Positions 17,040 through 24,178 of a DNA stretch of 24,178 nt are shown here, one piece after another (positions within the stretch are counted from its first letter, which is position 1; each line of letters opens with the position of its first letter). Source of the DNA: Chrysochromulina tobinii. Taxonomy: Eukaryota; Haptophyta; Prymnesiales; Chrysochromulinaceae. A model generated the notes under the pieces. That model was not told the origin of the DNA, made no database searches, and saw only the letters and a program-made list of their open reading frames with translations. The stretch lies in contig JWZX01001799.1 of NCBI GenBank assembly GCA_001275005.1, forward strand, positions 1-24,178, read 5' to 3'. The translations under genes were made by a program, and so were the position numbers.

Positions 17040-17101
17040 GAGATTTGATCTCCTCGGAGATCGCACCTCGGAGCGTGGACCTCCTCGGAGATCGCACCTC
17101 G
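17040..17101 (-). repeat. Repeated GGAGATCGCACCTC next to the amidohydrolase stop
   Basis: Two copies of CTCGGAGATCGCACCTCG at about 17054 and 17085. Read on the minus strand the core is GAGGTGCGATCTCC, the same string that forms the donor of amidohydrolase intron 4 (18118-18132) and, as GGAGGTGCGATCTC, the donor of NIPA-like intron 2 (8421-8434). These copies may be intron-derived sequence left in the 3' flank. Confidence 0.7.
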
Positions 17102-17105
17102 CCGC

Positions 17106-20100
17106 TCAGTACAGGCCGTCGTCGTCGATGGCGGTCGCGACCCCCGTCACGAACTCGCCCGCCTTCGGGTCCAGCATCTCCGTCTGGTAGTACGAGGGCA
17201 TGCGTTGATAGCGCAGCTCGCCACCGGCCGCCGTGCCGCCGCCCTTGGGCACGTCCCAATTCGCAAAGTAGAGCTTTTCGGCGTTGTTGTATGCCACGTT
17301 CGCGGCGGCCTCCTCGGTGAGCTTCTCGAAGAGCTGATAGTACCTGATGAGGGGGGCCATCAGGGGCCATCAGGGGCCATCAGGGGCCATCAGAGGCCAT
17401 CAGGGGCGTTGAGCGCCGCGATAAGCGGATCGTACTTGGTGATGTTGCCCGCGAGGAGATTGATGAGGTTGCAATCAAGACGCAATCAAGACGCAATCAA
17501 CGTACTTGGTGATGTTGCCCGCGAGGAGATTGATAGAGGTATCCTTAATAGGAAAGTACTGCGCCACATTGTCCGAGCCGATGAAGAACTTGGTGTGGTG
17601 CTTCTGGATGCATTCGACCCATCCGGGCTTGATGACGCCCTGCGCGTCGCACATGACGTCCTCCCACACGACCCACGAGATGTCGACCATCAGGTTGTCG
17701 TACGTGGAGCACATGCGATCGATCATGCGATCGTGGTCGGGCTCCGAGCAGCGACGGGAGACGCCCGCATGCACCCAGACCAGGCAGAGCTTCGGGTACT
17801 TTTTGAGCACCTCCTCCACCTCGTACACGTACTCCCACGAGTTGTCGTTGTCGCCCACGCGGTCCGAGTTGTGGTGGACCTGGACTGGAAGACCCTTCTC
17901 GATCGCAAACTGATAGATGCCGCCTTCCATCATCAGCGCGGGGTGGTCGATCCGAGGCACCTGATGAGGAGGGCAATCATGAGGTCATCAGAGGGGTCAT
18001 CAGAGAGGTCATCAGCGCGGGGTGGTCGATCCGAGGCACCTGATGAGGAGGGCAATCATGAGGTCATCAGAGGGGTCATCAGAGAGGTCATCAGAGGGTC
18101 ATCAGAGGGTCATCAGCGGAGATCGCACCTCCTTGTCGAGGAGCATCATGGTCAGGTCGTCGTGGCGGCACATAAGCTCGCCAATGCCACGCCACATCTT
18201 GGGGTACTTGTTGTACAGTCGCTTGACGTGGTCGATCGCGGCAAGGTCCGTCGGGTCGAAGGAGGCGAACGTGGGCGCGAGGCGCACCTGATGAGGGAGG
18301 CCATCAGAGAGGTCATCAGAGAGGCCGTCAGAGGGTCATCAGAGGGTCATCAGAGGGTCATCAGAGGGCCATCAGAGGGTCATCAAGGAGGCCAGCAGAG
18401 AGGCCAGCAGAGGGTCATCAGAGGGTCATCAGAGGTCATCAGTGGTACTCACGCGATCCTTGTCCTCGAGCGCGAGCCACGTGTTGATGATGAGGGAGGC
18501 AATCAATGGTCATCAGAGGTCATCAGTGGTACTCACGCGATCCTTGTCCTCGAGCGCGAGCCACGTGTTGATGATGAGGGAGGCAATCAATGGTCATCAT
18601 TGGTCATCAGTGGTACTCACGCGGTCCTTGTCCTCGAGGGCGAGCCACGCGTCCGCCACCATCTGGTCGGCGTAAGCGTACACGTAGCACGGCGCGTTGT
18701 CATCCTGGTAGTAGAGGGGCTTCTCTGGGCGATAGAAGAGCCACTTCTTGCAGCAGGGCATGCCGAAGACGAGCGCCTTCTTGCACTGGCACCCATCCAT
18801 GGCGAGGAGTGCGGCGGAGGTGCCACTCGACTGTTTTGGGAAGGGGGGGGGGAGGCGATTAGAGAGGCAATCAGAGGTAATCAGAGCCACTCGACTGTTT
18901 TGGGAAGGGGGGTGGAGGCGATCGGAAAGGCGATCAGATAGGCGATCAGAGAGGCGATCAGAGCCATCCGAGCCACTTGCCTTTTGGAGGAAGTCGAGCA
19001 GGTGCAGGTGGCAATCGATCGTGTCCCACGTCTTGCCGGTGCGCGACGGCGGGCAGACGAGGTTCTTCTGCGTCGTCATGGTGCCACCGCCGCCGCCGTA
19101 GGCCATGGCGGCAAGGAAGTTGCGCTGCTTGGCCGCCGCCTGGTCACCGTCCATACTCTTCTTGCGGAAGTCTTTGAGGGTGGCTCCACGGACAATCGTC
19201 GGTTTGGCCACGGCCGCCGCGTCCTTGTCGTCAGGCATAGGCAGGTTATAGAGCATCGTCGCCGTGCGATAGCGGAGGGAGGCAGCCGGGCCTGATGAGG
19301 GAGGCCATCAGAGAGGTCATCAGAGAGGCCATCAGAGAGGTCATCAGAGAGGTCATCAGAGAGGTCATCAGAGAGGTCATCAGAGGTCATCAGAGAGGTC
19401 ATCAGAGGTCATCAGAGAGGGAAGGCGGCCGGACCTTTGGCCGACAATCAAAGGGTAATCAGCGGTAATCAGCGGTCATCAGCGGTCATCAGAGGTCATC
19501 AGAGGTCATCAGAGGTCATCAGAGGTCATCAGAGGTCATCAGAGGTCATCAGAGGTCATCAGAGGTCATCAGGGGGTCGGACCTTTGCCCGCCCTCGTCT
19601 CGATCTGGTCGGCGAAGTACTTGAGCGCCTTGCATTGCTCCGCGTATGGCACCTCGCCGAAGGCCTCGCTCGGCTTCTTCTCGAACAGGCCTCGGGACGT
19701 CGTGCCGAGCACGATGCGGTGGGGCAGCTCCTCGGCGAGCTTGAGGCAGTCCTCGCGGCTGATGCCCATGACCTTGCCCATGACGAGCTCGGGGCCAAAG
19801 GAGAGGTACAGGTTGGGGAACTTTTTGACGAGCATCTTGACCATTTCGGGGTAGCCCGTCCAGATGCCGCGGGTCGAGGCGCCGGCGTTCACCCAGAGAA
19901 TGTTCACCTTCGGGTTGTGCGAGCACACCATCTCGATCTCGTCCAGGTACTCAAAGTCCGACCGGTAGGGCTTCGTCGAGACCGAGCGCGCGTCCGAGTA
20001 GATGACGATCGGGAGGGGTTTGCCCTTGTTGGAGGGCTTCTCGGCGACATCCATGATCTTCTTGATCGCGGGCTCCGTGTAGGTCCAGTTGCCGCCCTTG

Positions 20101-20627
20101 ATCGTCATGTTGTTGATGTCGTCGCACTGGAGAACGAGCTCGCCGAAGCCGACGATGCCGGGGTAGTTGGAGAGCATCGCCTTGGCCTCGTCGCCGCACG
20201 AGTAGTCGCCCAGGTTCATGCCGCAGCCCATCATGGAGAACTTGCCGATCGCAGCATCGCCCTGCACCTGCCCGTGCTTCATGAGGTGACGGTACAGATT
20301 GCCGTCCGTGGCAGAGTAGTAATACAGGTCGCCGTCGTCGTACAGGTGGTGCGCGGGCGGCGGCGCGTCGAGCTTGCCCATCCAGGTCTTCTTGAAGGGC
20401 GTGCCGGTCAGCACGGCGTAGCCAACGCCGTTCTTCTCCATGGCGCGCGACAGAGTCTCCATGCCCTCCGTCTCCTGCAAGTAGCTGAAGTAGTGGCAGT
20501 GCGCGTCAAAGATCTTTTTGCCCGAGACGACCGCGGCGAATGCCGCCTTGCGAGCGGCCTCGACGGCCGCGGAATCCGCTGCGGCGTAAGCGCCGCCCGC
20601 GGCAGACTTTGAGGCACCTCCGCCCAT
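17106..20627 (-). CDS. Tandem two-domain amidohydrolase, N-terminal half degenerate (6 exons)
   Basis: Exons on the minus strand: 19583-20627, 18981-19291, 18621-18830, 18129-18287, 17506-17960, 17106-17343 (805 aa), phases consistent. Both halves resemble amidohydrolase-2 TIM barrels. Half 1 (about 37-348) has FDAHCH (His43, His45), GIVGFGELVLQCDDINN, then VIYSDA, LWVNAG and LGTTS. Half 2 (about 350-805) has IDCHLH (His443, His445), GIGELMCRHDDLT, VHHNSD (604-608), VWVHAG (His639) and IGSDN (Asp705), ending VAYNNAEKLY. So half 2 keeps the metal-binding set while half 1 has Tyr210, Asn247 and Thr310 at the matching places and is probably non-catalytic. The start MGGGASKS fits an N-myristoylation signal; ATG 20627 is preferred over the in-frame ATG at 20750 for that reason and for spacing. 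Substrate unknown. Intron 2 uses GCAAGT. The exon 1/2 junction (GTCCGA donor) is the least certain. Confidence 0.83.
17344..17505 (-). repeat. Amidohydrolase intron 5 with diverged junction copy
   Basis: Read on the minus strand: donor GTACGT, acceptor CATCAG, exon 6 starting GTACTATCAG, phase 2. Near the donor are TTGATTGCGTC repeats. At 17466-17405 a copy of the exon 5 end (ATCTCCTCGCGGGCAACATC and following ACCAA) continues into GTACGATCCGCTTATCGCGG, similar to the exon 6 start. It is therefore a decayed copy of the exon 5/6 junction lacking the intron. CTGATGGCCC repeats fill the 3' part. Confidence 0.85.
17961..18128 (-). repeat. Amidohydrolase intron 4 with duplicated exon-5 start
   Basis: Donor GTGCGA, acceptor CATCAG, phase 0. 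On the minus strand the first 29 or so bases of exon 5 (GTGCCTCGGATCGACCACCC and following) occur once inside the intron (about 18013-18042), preceded by its own CCTCATCAG, and again as the real exon. CTGATGACCCTCTGATGACC repeats occupy the rest. Confidence 0.9.
18288..18620 (-). repeat. Amidohydrolase intron 3 with two extra exon-3 ends
   Basis: Donor GTGAGT, acceptor CATCAG, phase 0. The exon 3 end plus donor (GGACAAGGATCGCGTGAGTA on the minus strand) recurs at about 18450-18485 and 18528-18563, each preceded by CTCATCATCAACACGTGGCT. The remaining 150 bp is CTGATGACCCT, CTGATGGCCCT and CTGCTGGCCTC units. Confidence 0.9.
18831..18980 (-). repeat. Amidohydrolase intron 2: GC-AG, 150 bp, open in frame
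   Basis: The donor is AAAAG|GCAAGT and the acceptor AAAACAG. The acceptor plus exon 3 start (AAAACAGTCGAGTGGC) also stands inside the intron at about 18886-18901. CTGATCGCCTC repeats encode SDRLSDRLSDRL in the host frame. The length is 150 bp, a multiple of three, and there is no in-frame stop, so retention would insert 50 residues rather than break the protein. Confidence 0.85.
19292..19582 (-). repeat. Amidohydrolase intron 1, long CTGATGACCT array
   Basis: The likely donor is AAAG|GTCCGA and the acceptor CATCAG|GCCCGG, phase 1. The intron is mostly CTGATGACCT and CTGATGACCTCT units. In the middle (about 19425-19440) GGCCAAAGGTCCGGCCGCC imitates the exon 1 end fused to the exon 2 start. 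Two other GT choices nearby would change only a few codons, so the exact donor is uncertain. Confidence 0.8.
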
Positions 20628-20845
20628 TCCTTCAGGGCCGACGGGGGTGACTTGGAACGTCTCTAGGAACAAGTTTGCCTTCTTGTGAAACGTGTTTCGC
20701 GCCGATTCACACGAGTTCGTTAGGAAAGGTCCACGCCAGCATGCTTTCATACTCTAGCAGTTGGTCATTCAGTGGGGATTCCATTCTCAATTTAAGTGAA
20801 AGCGTCCTAGTTGTGTGTACACGAAACCGACGGACGTGCGTAGGC
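20628..20845. promoter_or_regulatory. Divergent intergenic region (candidate bidirectional promoter)
   Basis: About 218 bp separate the start codons of the minus-strand amidohydrolase and the plus-strand triple-repeat protein. The sequence is less GC-rich than the genes (for example CATTCTCAATTTAAGTGAAA), fitting a shared control region. No defined TATA box is evident. Frames remain open upstream of both chosen ATGs, so either protein could start earlier. Confidence 0.45.
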
Positions 20846-22462
20846 ATGGCGCCCAAGCCGAAGCCGGTCGGCATCACCATCGGGCCGAACAAGACGCAGA
20901 TGCTCGCGCTCGGCGAGGCGGTGGCCGATCGCATGAGGAGGGAACAGCAGGCGGAGGGCACCTACATCCCGACGCAGGATCCGGAGAAGCCGCCTCCCGC
21001 GGCGATCAGGCTTGAGGGCGCGACGCTCGGCGGCATGTGCGCGGGCTTCCTCGGCTACTACGAGCGCTGCATGGCGCGCGAGGTGAGCGGCGGCGCGCCG
21101 TGCTACCGGCACTCGGCCAATCCGGTGCTCTACCTGGCACGCGATCCCGAGGGCCACTGGCGTGGACAGCTGCAGGGCAAGTTGGGCGAGCTGAGCTCGC
21201 TGCTCAAGCTCGTGGATCGAGATTGCCTGTACCCGACGTCGAAGAGCGACGCGCCGTGGCAGTGGGTCGACCCCGACACGCGCGACTGGCAGGAGGCGTG
21301 GACGCTCAAGGTGCGCGAGGCCGAGATCGCCGAGATCGAGGCGGAGCGCGAGCAACGGAAGCCGGTGCCGACGGTGATCGCGCTCGAAGCAGGTGCGGCG
21401 TCCGTGCCCTTAGTAGGCAGCTCGGGGCTCACGCCGGGCTACGAGGGCCTCTACCGGCGCGGCAAGCAGCGCAACGAGAAGGGCCTCGAGGAGGACGCGG
21501 TGCACAACGGCTCTGCGTGTTGGCGCCACGTGTCCAACCCGATGCTCTGGATCGCGCGCGGTCCGGACGGCGGTTGGATCGGGGTGGACGATCTGCTGTG
21601 GGAAGCCAAGGGGTCGCCGGGCGGCGTGCTGCGGCTGCGCGACGCGGTCTGCGCCCACCCAACCGACTCGTCCGCCGGCTGGATCGCCCACGACGGCGCG
21701 CGCTGGGTCGAGCGCCCCGCGCTCCGCTGCCGTCGGGCTGACGAAACGGAGGCGGCGGCGGAGGAGGCGGCTCTGCCGGCCGCGCCGCGCCTGATCTCCG
21801 TCGAGCTCGCGCAGATCTCCGTCGAGCTCGCCGGCGGCGCCAGCGGCGGCGCCAGCGGCGGCGCCAGCGGCGGGCCAGCAGCCGAGTACACGGGCGTGTA
21901 CGAGCGACAGGAAGGGCACGTCAATCGTAGCGCCGCGTGGCGTCGCGTGCGCGGCGGCCCCGAGGGGGACGCAATCGACGAGAAGCGCTCCGAGGCGTCG
22001 TGCTGGCTCGTGCGCGGACGTAACGGCTGCTGGGTCGGCCAGCGCGGCGCCGTGCTGGGCAAGGAGAGCGGACAGCTGCAGCTGCCCTACACCGCCCTTT
22101 TGCTCCCGACTGCGGCGTCGCCGACCCAAATATGGCAAGAGTGGCACGAAGGGAAGTGGCACGGTGTGCCGGGGCTCCGTTGCGTTGTCGTCGAGCAAGG
22201 CGACGCGACGGACGGGAAAGTGGTCGTCGGGCTCGCGGACCCATCGCGTGCGCACGAGCATGGGCATCACGAGCATGGGCATGGCGGCGGAGGCGGAGGC
22301 GGAGGCGGAGGCGGAGGCGGAGGCGGAGGCGGAGGCGGCTGCGGGTTACCGGGCTGCGACCACGACCACGACCACGCCGAAGAGCACGCCCACGCCCACG
22401 CGCATGCCCATGCGGCTCCAGTGCCGCCACCGTCACCAAGAAACGCCCCATCCTCCACTTGA
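20846..22462 (+). CDS. Protein with three Trp-rich repeats and a Gly/His-rich tail
   Basis: An intronless 538-aa frame from ATG 20846. Three related modules occur at about residues 60-115, 190-250 and 348-415. Each starts GxYxR, has an S-A-x-x-R or CYRHSANP / CWRHVSNP segment, a tryptophan-containing strand (LYLARDPEGHW, LWIARGPDGGW, CWLVRGRNGCW) and a following hydrophobic segment. They suggest a repeated small beta fold, but I do not recognise the family. The C-terminus has HEHGHHEHGH, 19 glycines (codons 480-498), CGLPGCDHDHDH and HAHAHAHAH. Such His clusters commonly bind Zn, Ni or Cu, so metal binding or buffering is plausible. No signal peptide or membrane helix is seen. The frame is open back to 20675; ATG 20846 is chosen because of the divergent spacing and the polar MAPKPKP start. 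Confidence 0.75.
   Translation: MAPKPKPVGITIGPNKTQMLALGEAVADRMRREQQAEGTYIPTQDPEKPPPAAIRLEGATLGGMCAGFLGYYERCMAREVSGGAPCYRHSANPVLYLARDPEGHWRGQLQGKLGELSSLLKLVDRDCLYPTSKSDAPWQWVDPDTRDWQEAWTLKVREAEIAEIEAEREQRKPVPTVIALEAGAASVPLVGSSGLTPGYEGLYRRGKQRNEKGLEEDAVHNGSACWRHVSNPMLWIARGPDGGWIGVDDLLWEAKGSPGGVLRLRDAVCAHPTDSSAGWIAHDGARWVERPALRCRRADETEAAAEEAALPAAPRLISVELAQISVELAGGASGGASGGASGGPAAEYTGVYERQEGHVNRSAAWRRVRGGPEGDAIDEKRSEASCWLVRGRNGCWVGQRGAVLGKESGQLQLPYTALLLPTAASPTQIWQEWHEGKWHGVPGLRCVVVEQGDATDGKVVVGLADPSRAHEHGHHEHGHGGGGGGGGGGGGGGGGGGGCGLPGCDHDHDHAEEHAHAHAHAHAAPVPPPSPRNAPSST
22283..22339 (+). repeat. GGCGGA hexamer run encoding 19 glycines
   Basis: A pure GGCGGA repeat within the triple-repeat protein, placed between two His-rich clusters. 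The uniform codon pair indicates recent slippage expansion. Confidence 0.95.
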
Positions 22463-22960
22463 TGATCTCGGCTAGATCTCGACCAGATCTCGACGAAACT
22501 CGACGAGACTCGGCGGGGCTGCTCATCTAGCATCCTCCACTTTATCATCTCGGCGAGATCTCAACTCGACTAGATCTCGACTAGATCTCGACGGCCTCGT
22601 CGACGGCCCTGGCGTCCAACAAAGGTCAAGCCGCTGTGAATACGGCCGCTGTGAATACCTTGTGGCTTTGGATTCTTGGGCGTGGCCGTTCCTGTGGGCG
22701 AGAGGAACGTGGGTACGGGCTACGGTGTGAACATTCTTGTGGGCGGACCATTTCCTGTGGGCGGACCATCCACTCCTGGAACGGCGGCGTTCCTATGGGC
22801 GGAGGGGCAGGGTTGGCGGTTGCGGGAGTCTGTGCGGAGGCTCGAACACGAGCCTCACACGTCAGGACGGGCCCAAGCGTCATTTTTCGTCATTTATATA
22901 TGAAATTTCGGGAGGCATTCATAACCTCAGAGCGGCGGGGGCTTGGCGCGGAGGTTATGA
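22463..22960. other. Flank of the triple-repeat gene with small repeats
   Basis: From 22463 to about 22595 the sequence repeats CTCGAC(T/C)AGATCTCGAC and CATCCTCCACTT motifs. From 22625 to 22800 there are repeated GAATACNGCCGCTGTG and CCTGTGGGCGGACCAT units. An open frame at 22636-22980 covers these repeats, but its translation (Gly/Arg/Cys-rich) does not resemble a known protein. Confidence 0.5.
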
Positions 22961-23938
22961 TTGCCTCTGAGGGTTTCTGATTGCCTCTGATGGAATCAGA
23001 CTGCATCCGATGATTGCTTCTGATTTTTATTCTGATTGCCTCGGATTGCCTCGGATTGCCTACGGATGATTGCCTTTGATTGCCTCTGATTGCCTCTGAT
23101 TGCCTCTGATTGCCTCTGATTGCCTCTTCTAGCTTCTGATTGCCTCTGATTGACGATGATTGCCGCTGATTGCCTCTGATTGCCTCTGATTGCCTCTGAT
23201 TGCCTCTGATTGCCGCTGATTGCCGCTGATTGCCTCTGAGTGCTTCTTCTGGCCTCTGATTGCCTCTGATTGCCTCTTCTAGCCGCTGATTGCCGCTGAT
23301 TGCCGCTGATTGCCGCTGATTACCTCTGAGTTCTTCTTCTGGCCTCTGATTGCCGCTGAGTGCTTCTTCTGGCCTCTGGTTGCCTCTGATTGCCTCTGAT
23401 TGCCTTGGATTGCCTCTTCTGGCCTCTGATTGCCTATGATGATTGCCTTTGATTGCCTCCGAACGGCTCTGATTGCCTATGATTGCCTCTGACTGCCTCT
23501 GATTGCCTCTGATTTCCGCCGAGTGCTTCTTCTGGCCTCTGATTGCCTCTGATTGCCTCTGATTGCCTTTGATTGCCTTTGATTGATTCTTCTGGTCTCT
23601 GATTGCCTCTGATTGCCTCTGATTGCCTTTGATTGCCTCCGAACGACTCTGATTGCCTCTGATGGCCTCTGATTGCCTCTGATTGCCTCTTCTGGACTCT
23701 GATTGCCTCTGATTGCCTTTGATTGCCTCTTCTGGCCTCTGATTGCCTCTGATGGCCTACGATGATTGCCTTTGATTGCCTCCGAATGCCTCGGATTGCC
23801 TCTGATTACATCTGATTGCTTCTTCTGGCCCCTCTGATTGCCGTTGATTAACGTTGATTGCCGCTGATTGCCGCTGATTGCCGCAATGTGATTGCCTCTA
23901 GATGTGCTTCTTCTGGCCTCTGATTGCCTCTGATTGCT
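22960..23938 (+). repeat. About 1-kb decamer satellite (CTGATTGCCT)
   Basis: Nearly continuous CTGATTGCCT with variants CTGATTGCCG, TTGATTGCCT and CTGATGGCCT. It is interrupted every 30-110 bp by a CTTCTTCTGGCC or CTCTTCTAGCC block, which gives a loose higher-order period. It is the same decamer that fills the introns of the three large genes, here outside any recognised gene. By the orientation rule seen in those introns, the transcribed strand would be plus. It could be an intron of an undetected plus-strand gene or a free satellite. Confidence 0.95.
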
Positions 23939-24077
23939 TGAATGGTACAATGGTTGCGCAGCTCGCCGGCGATCGCGATAAAATCAGTATTTTCGTTTTA
24001 TGAATGACGAGCGCTGATACAGTGACATGCACCGATGCACGGTGGTCATGCAGACAGGAGCCCGAACCACCCTGCGG
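23939..24077. other. Short non-coding stretch right of the satellite
   Basis: The sequence between the decamer satellite and the terminal partial gene has a small AT-rich patch (AAAATCAGTATTTTCGTTTTATG, about 23980-24002) and no gene. It is presumably the 3' flank of the minus-strand gene that enters at the right edge, or part of an intron of that gene. Confidence 0.4.
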
Positions 24078-24178
24078 TCACCTGTTGGCTGCCGCCCACT
24101 TGCCCTCCCGGCGGACGGGCATCGGCAGCCCGAGGCGCTCGACACGGCGCTCGGCCTCCTCGAGCGAGATCGTCTTCA
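24078..24178 (-). CDS. C-terminal or exon-end fragment of an unknown protein (partial)
   Basis: Read from the right edge on the minus strand, the frame beginning at 24176 encodes KTISLEEAERRVERLGLPMP followed by VRREGKWAAANR and a TGA at 24078-24080. Codon use is strongly GC-ending and the peptide looks like a real amphipathic helix plus tail. The final AACAG|GTGACC could instead be a splice donor, in which case the protein continues past the apparent stop. No family is recognised and the rest is outside the window. Confidence 0.6.
   Translation of the reverse strand, partial: KTISLEEAERRVERLGLPMPVRREGKWAAANR

Larger units (their letters stand above)
15712..17105. other. Long intergenic region with several tandem repeats
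   Basis: Upstream of the Myb-like gene (15712-16100) there is GC-rich sequence with a TATAAG at about 15907 on the plus strand and a run of ten G at about 16061. From 16130 to 16530 nothing recognisable is seen. Then come the 58-bp repeat (16533-16700), the CACCGAGTACA repeat (16745-16840) and, by the amidohydrolase stop codon, the GGAGATCGCACCTC repeats (17040-17101). Open frames in this interval follow the repeats and are not convincing genes. Confidence 0.5.

Noticed and set aside
18102-18287. Separate small genes for each short open frame in 17106-19256
   Set aside because: They join in frame with matching phases and correct splice ends into one amidohydrolase domain, so they are exons.
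22636-22980. Open frame of 114 codons right of the triple-repeat gene
   Set aside because: It follows CCTGTGGGCGGACC and related small repeats, with an atypical Gly/Arg/Cys-rich translation and no recognisable domain.
23477-23950. Minus-strand open frame in the decamer satellite ([11 protein letters not shown] repeats)
   Set aside because: It is the translation of the satellite read backwards. The repeat, not selection for protein, keeps it open.

Overview
The window looks like nuclear DNA from a GC-rich unicellular eukaryote, most likely a flagellated microalga. A haptophyte-type alga is my best guess, but I cannot confirm it from sequence alone. The evidence is eukaryotic: spliced genes with GT...AG introns (one GC...AG), a snurportin, a mitochondrial ATP synthase f subunit, a tubulin-type cytosolic carboxypeptidase, Myb and NIPA-type proteins, long single-residue and triplet runs in coding sequence, and no bacterial operon layout. 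No rRNA, tRNA, CRISPR array or recognisable transposon was seen.

Layout, left to right. At 3-146 there may be the tail of an upstream gene. At 553-6176 (+) is a nine-exon CCP5/AGBL5-like deglutamylase with an SH3-like C-terminal module. At 6436-7023 (+) is a coiled-coil protein. At 7589-10433 (+) is a five-exon NIPA/DUF803-like membrane protein with a long disordered tail. A convergent gap follows. Then four minus-strand genes: snurportin-1 (11387-12667, intronless), ATP synthase subunit f (12921-13308, two exons), a Myb plus zinc-knuckle protein (14331-15711, two exons) and a six-exon protein with two tandem amidohydrolase domains (17106-20627). A divergent intergenic region separates the last from a plus-strand gene (20846-22462) with three repeats of an unknown Trp-rich module and a Gly/His-rich tail. 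A decamer satellite of about 1 kb fills 22960-23938, and the window ends in a minus-strand partial gene.

The genes have no obvious shared pathway. The common theme is intron structure. In the three large multi-exon genes nearly every intron is packed with CTGATTGCC/CTGATGACC-type decamers, always on the sense strand of the host gene (plus in the carboxypeptidase and NIPA-like genes, minus in the amidohydrolase gene). Most of these repeats contain CTGAT, CTAAT or CTGAC, which fit the branch-point consensus CTRAY. Many introns also carry copies of the neighbouring exon edges, whole intron units are tandemly multiplied with their own GT and CATCAG ends, and at least four introns contain a copy of the exon-exon junction without the intron. 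I read this as intron birth and growth by local tandem duplication of coding sequence around AG|GT sites, followed by spread of a branch-point-bearing minisatellite. This is the main candidate for an undescribed system. All exon models here were built by reading frame, splice dinucleotides and protein-family similarity judged by eye; no alignment or transcript data were available.
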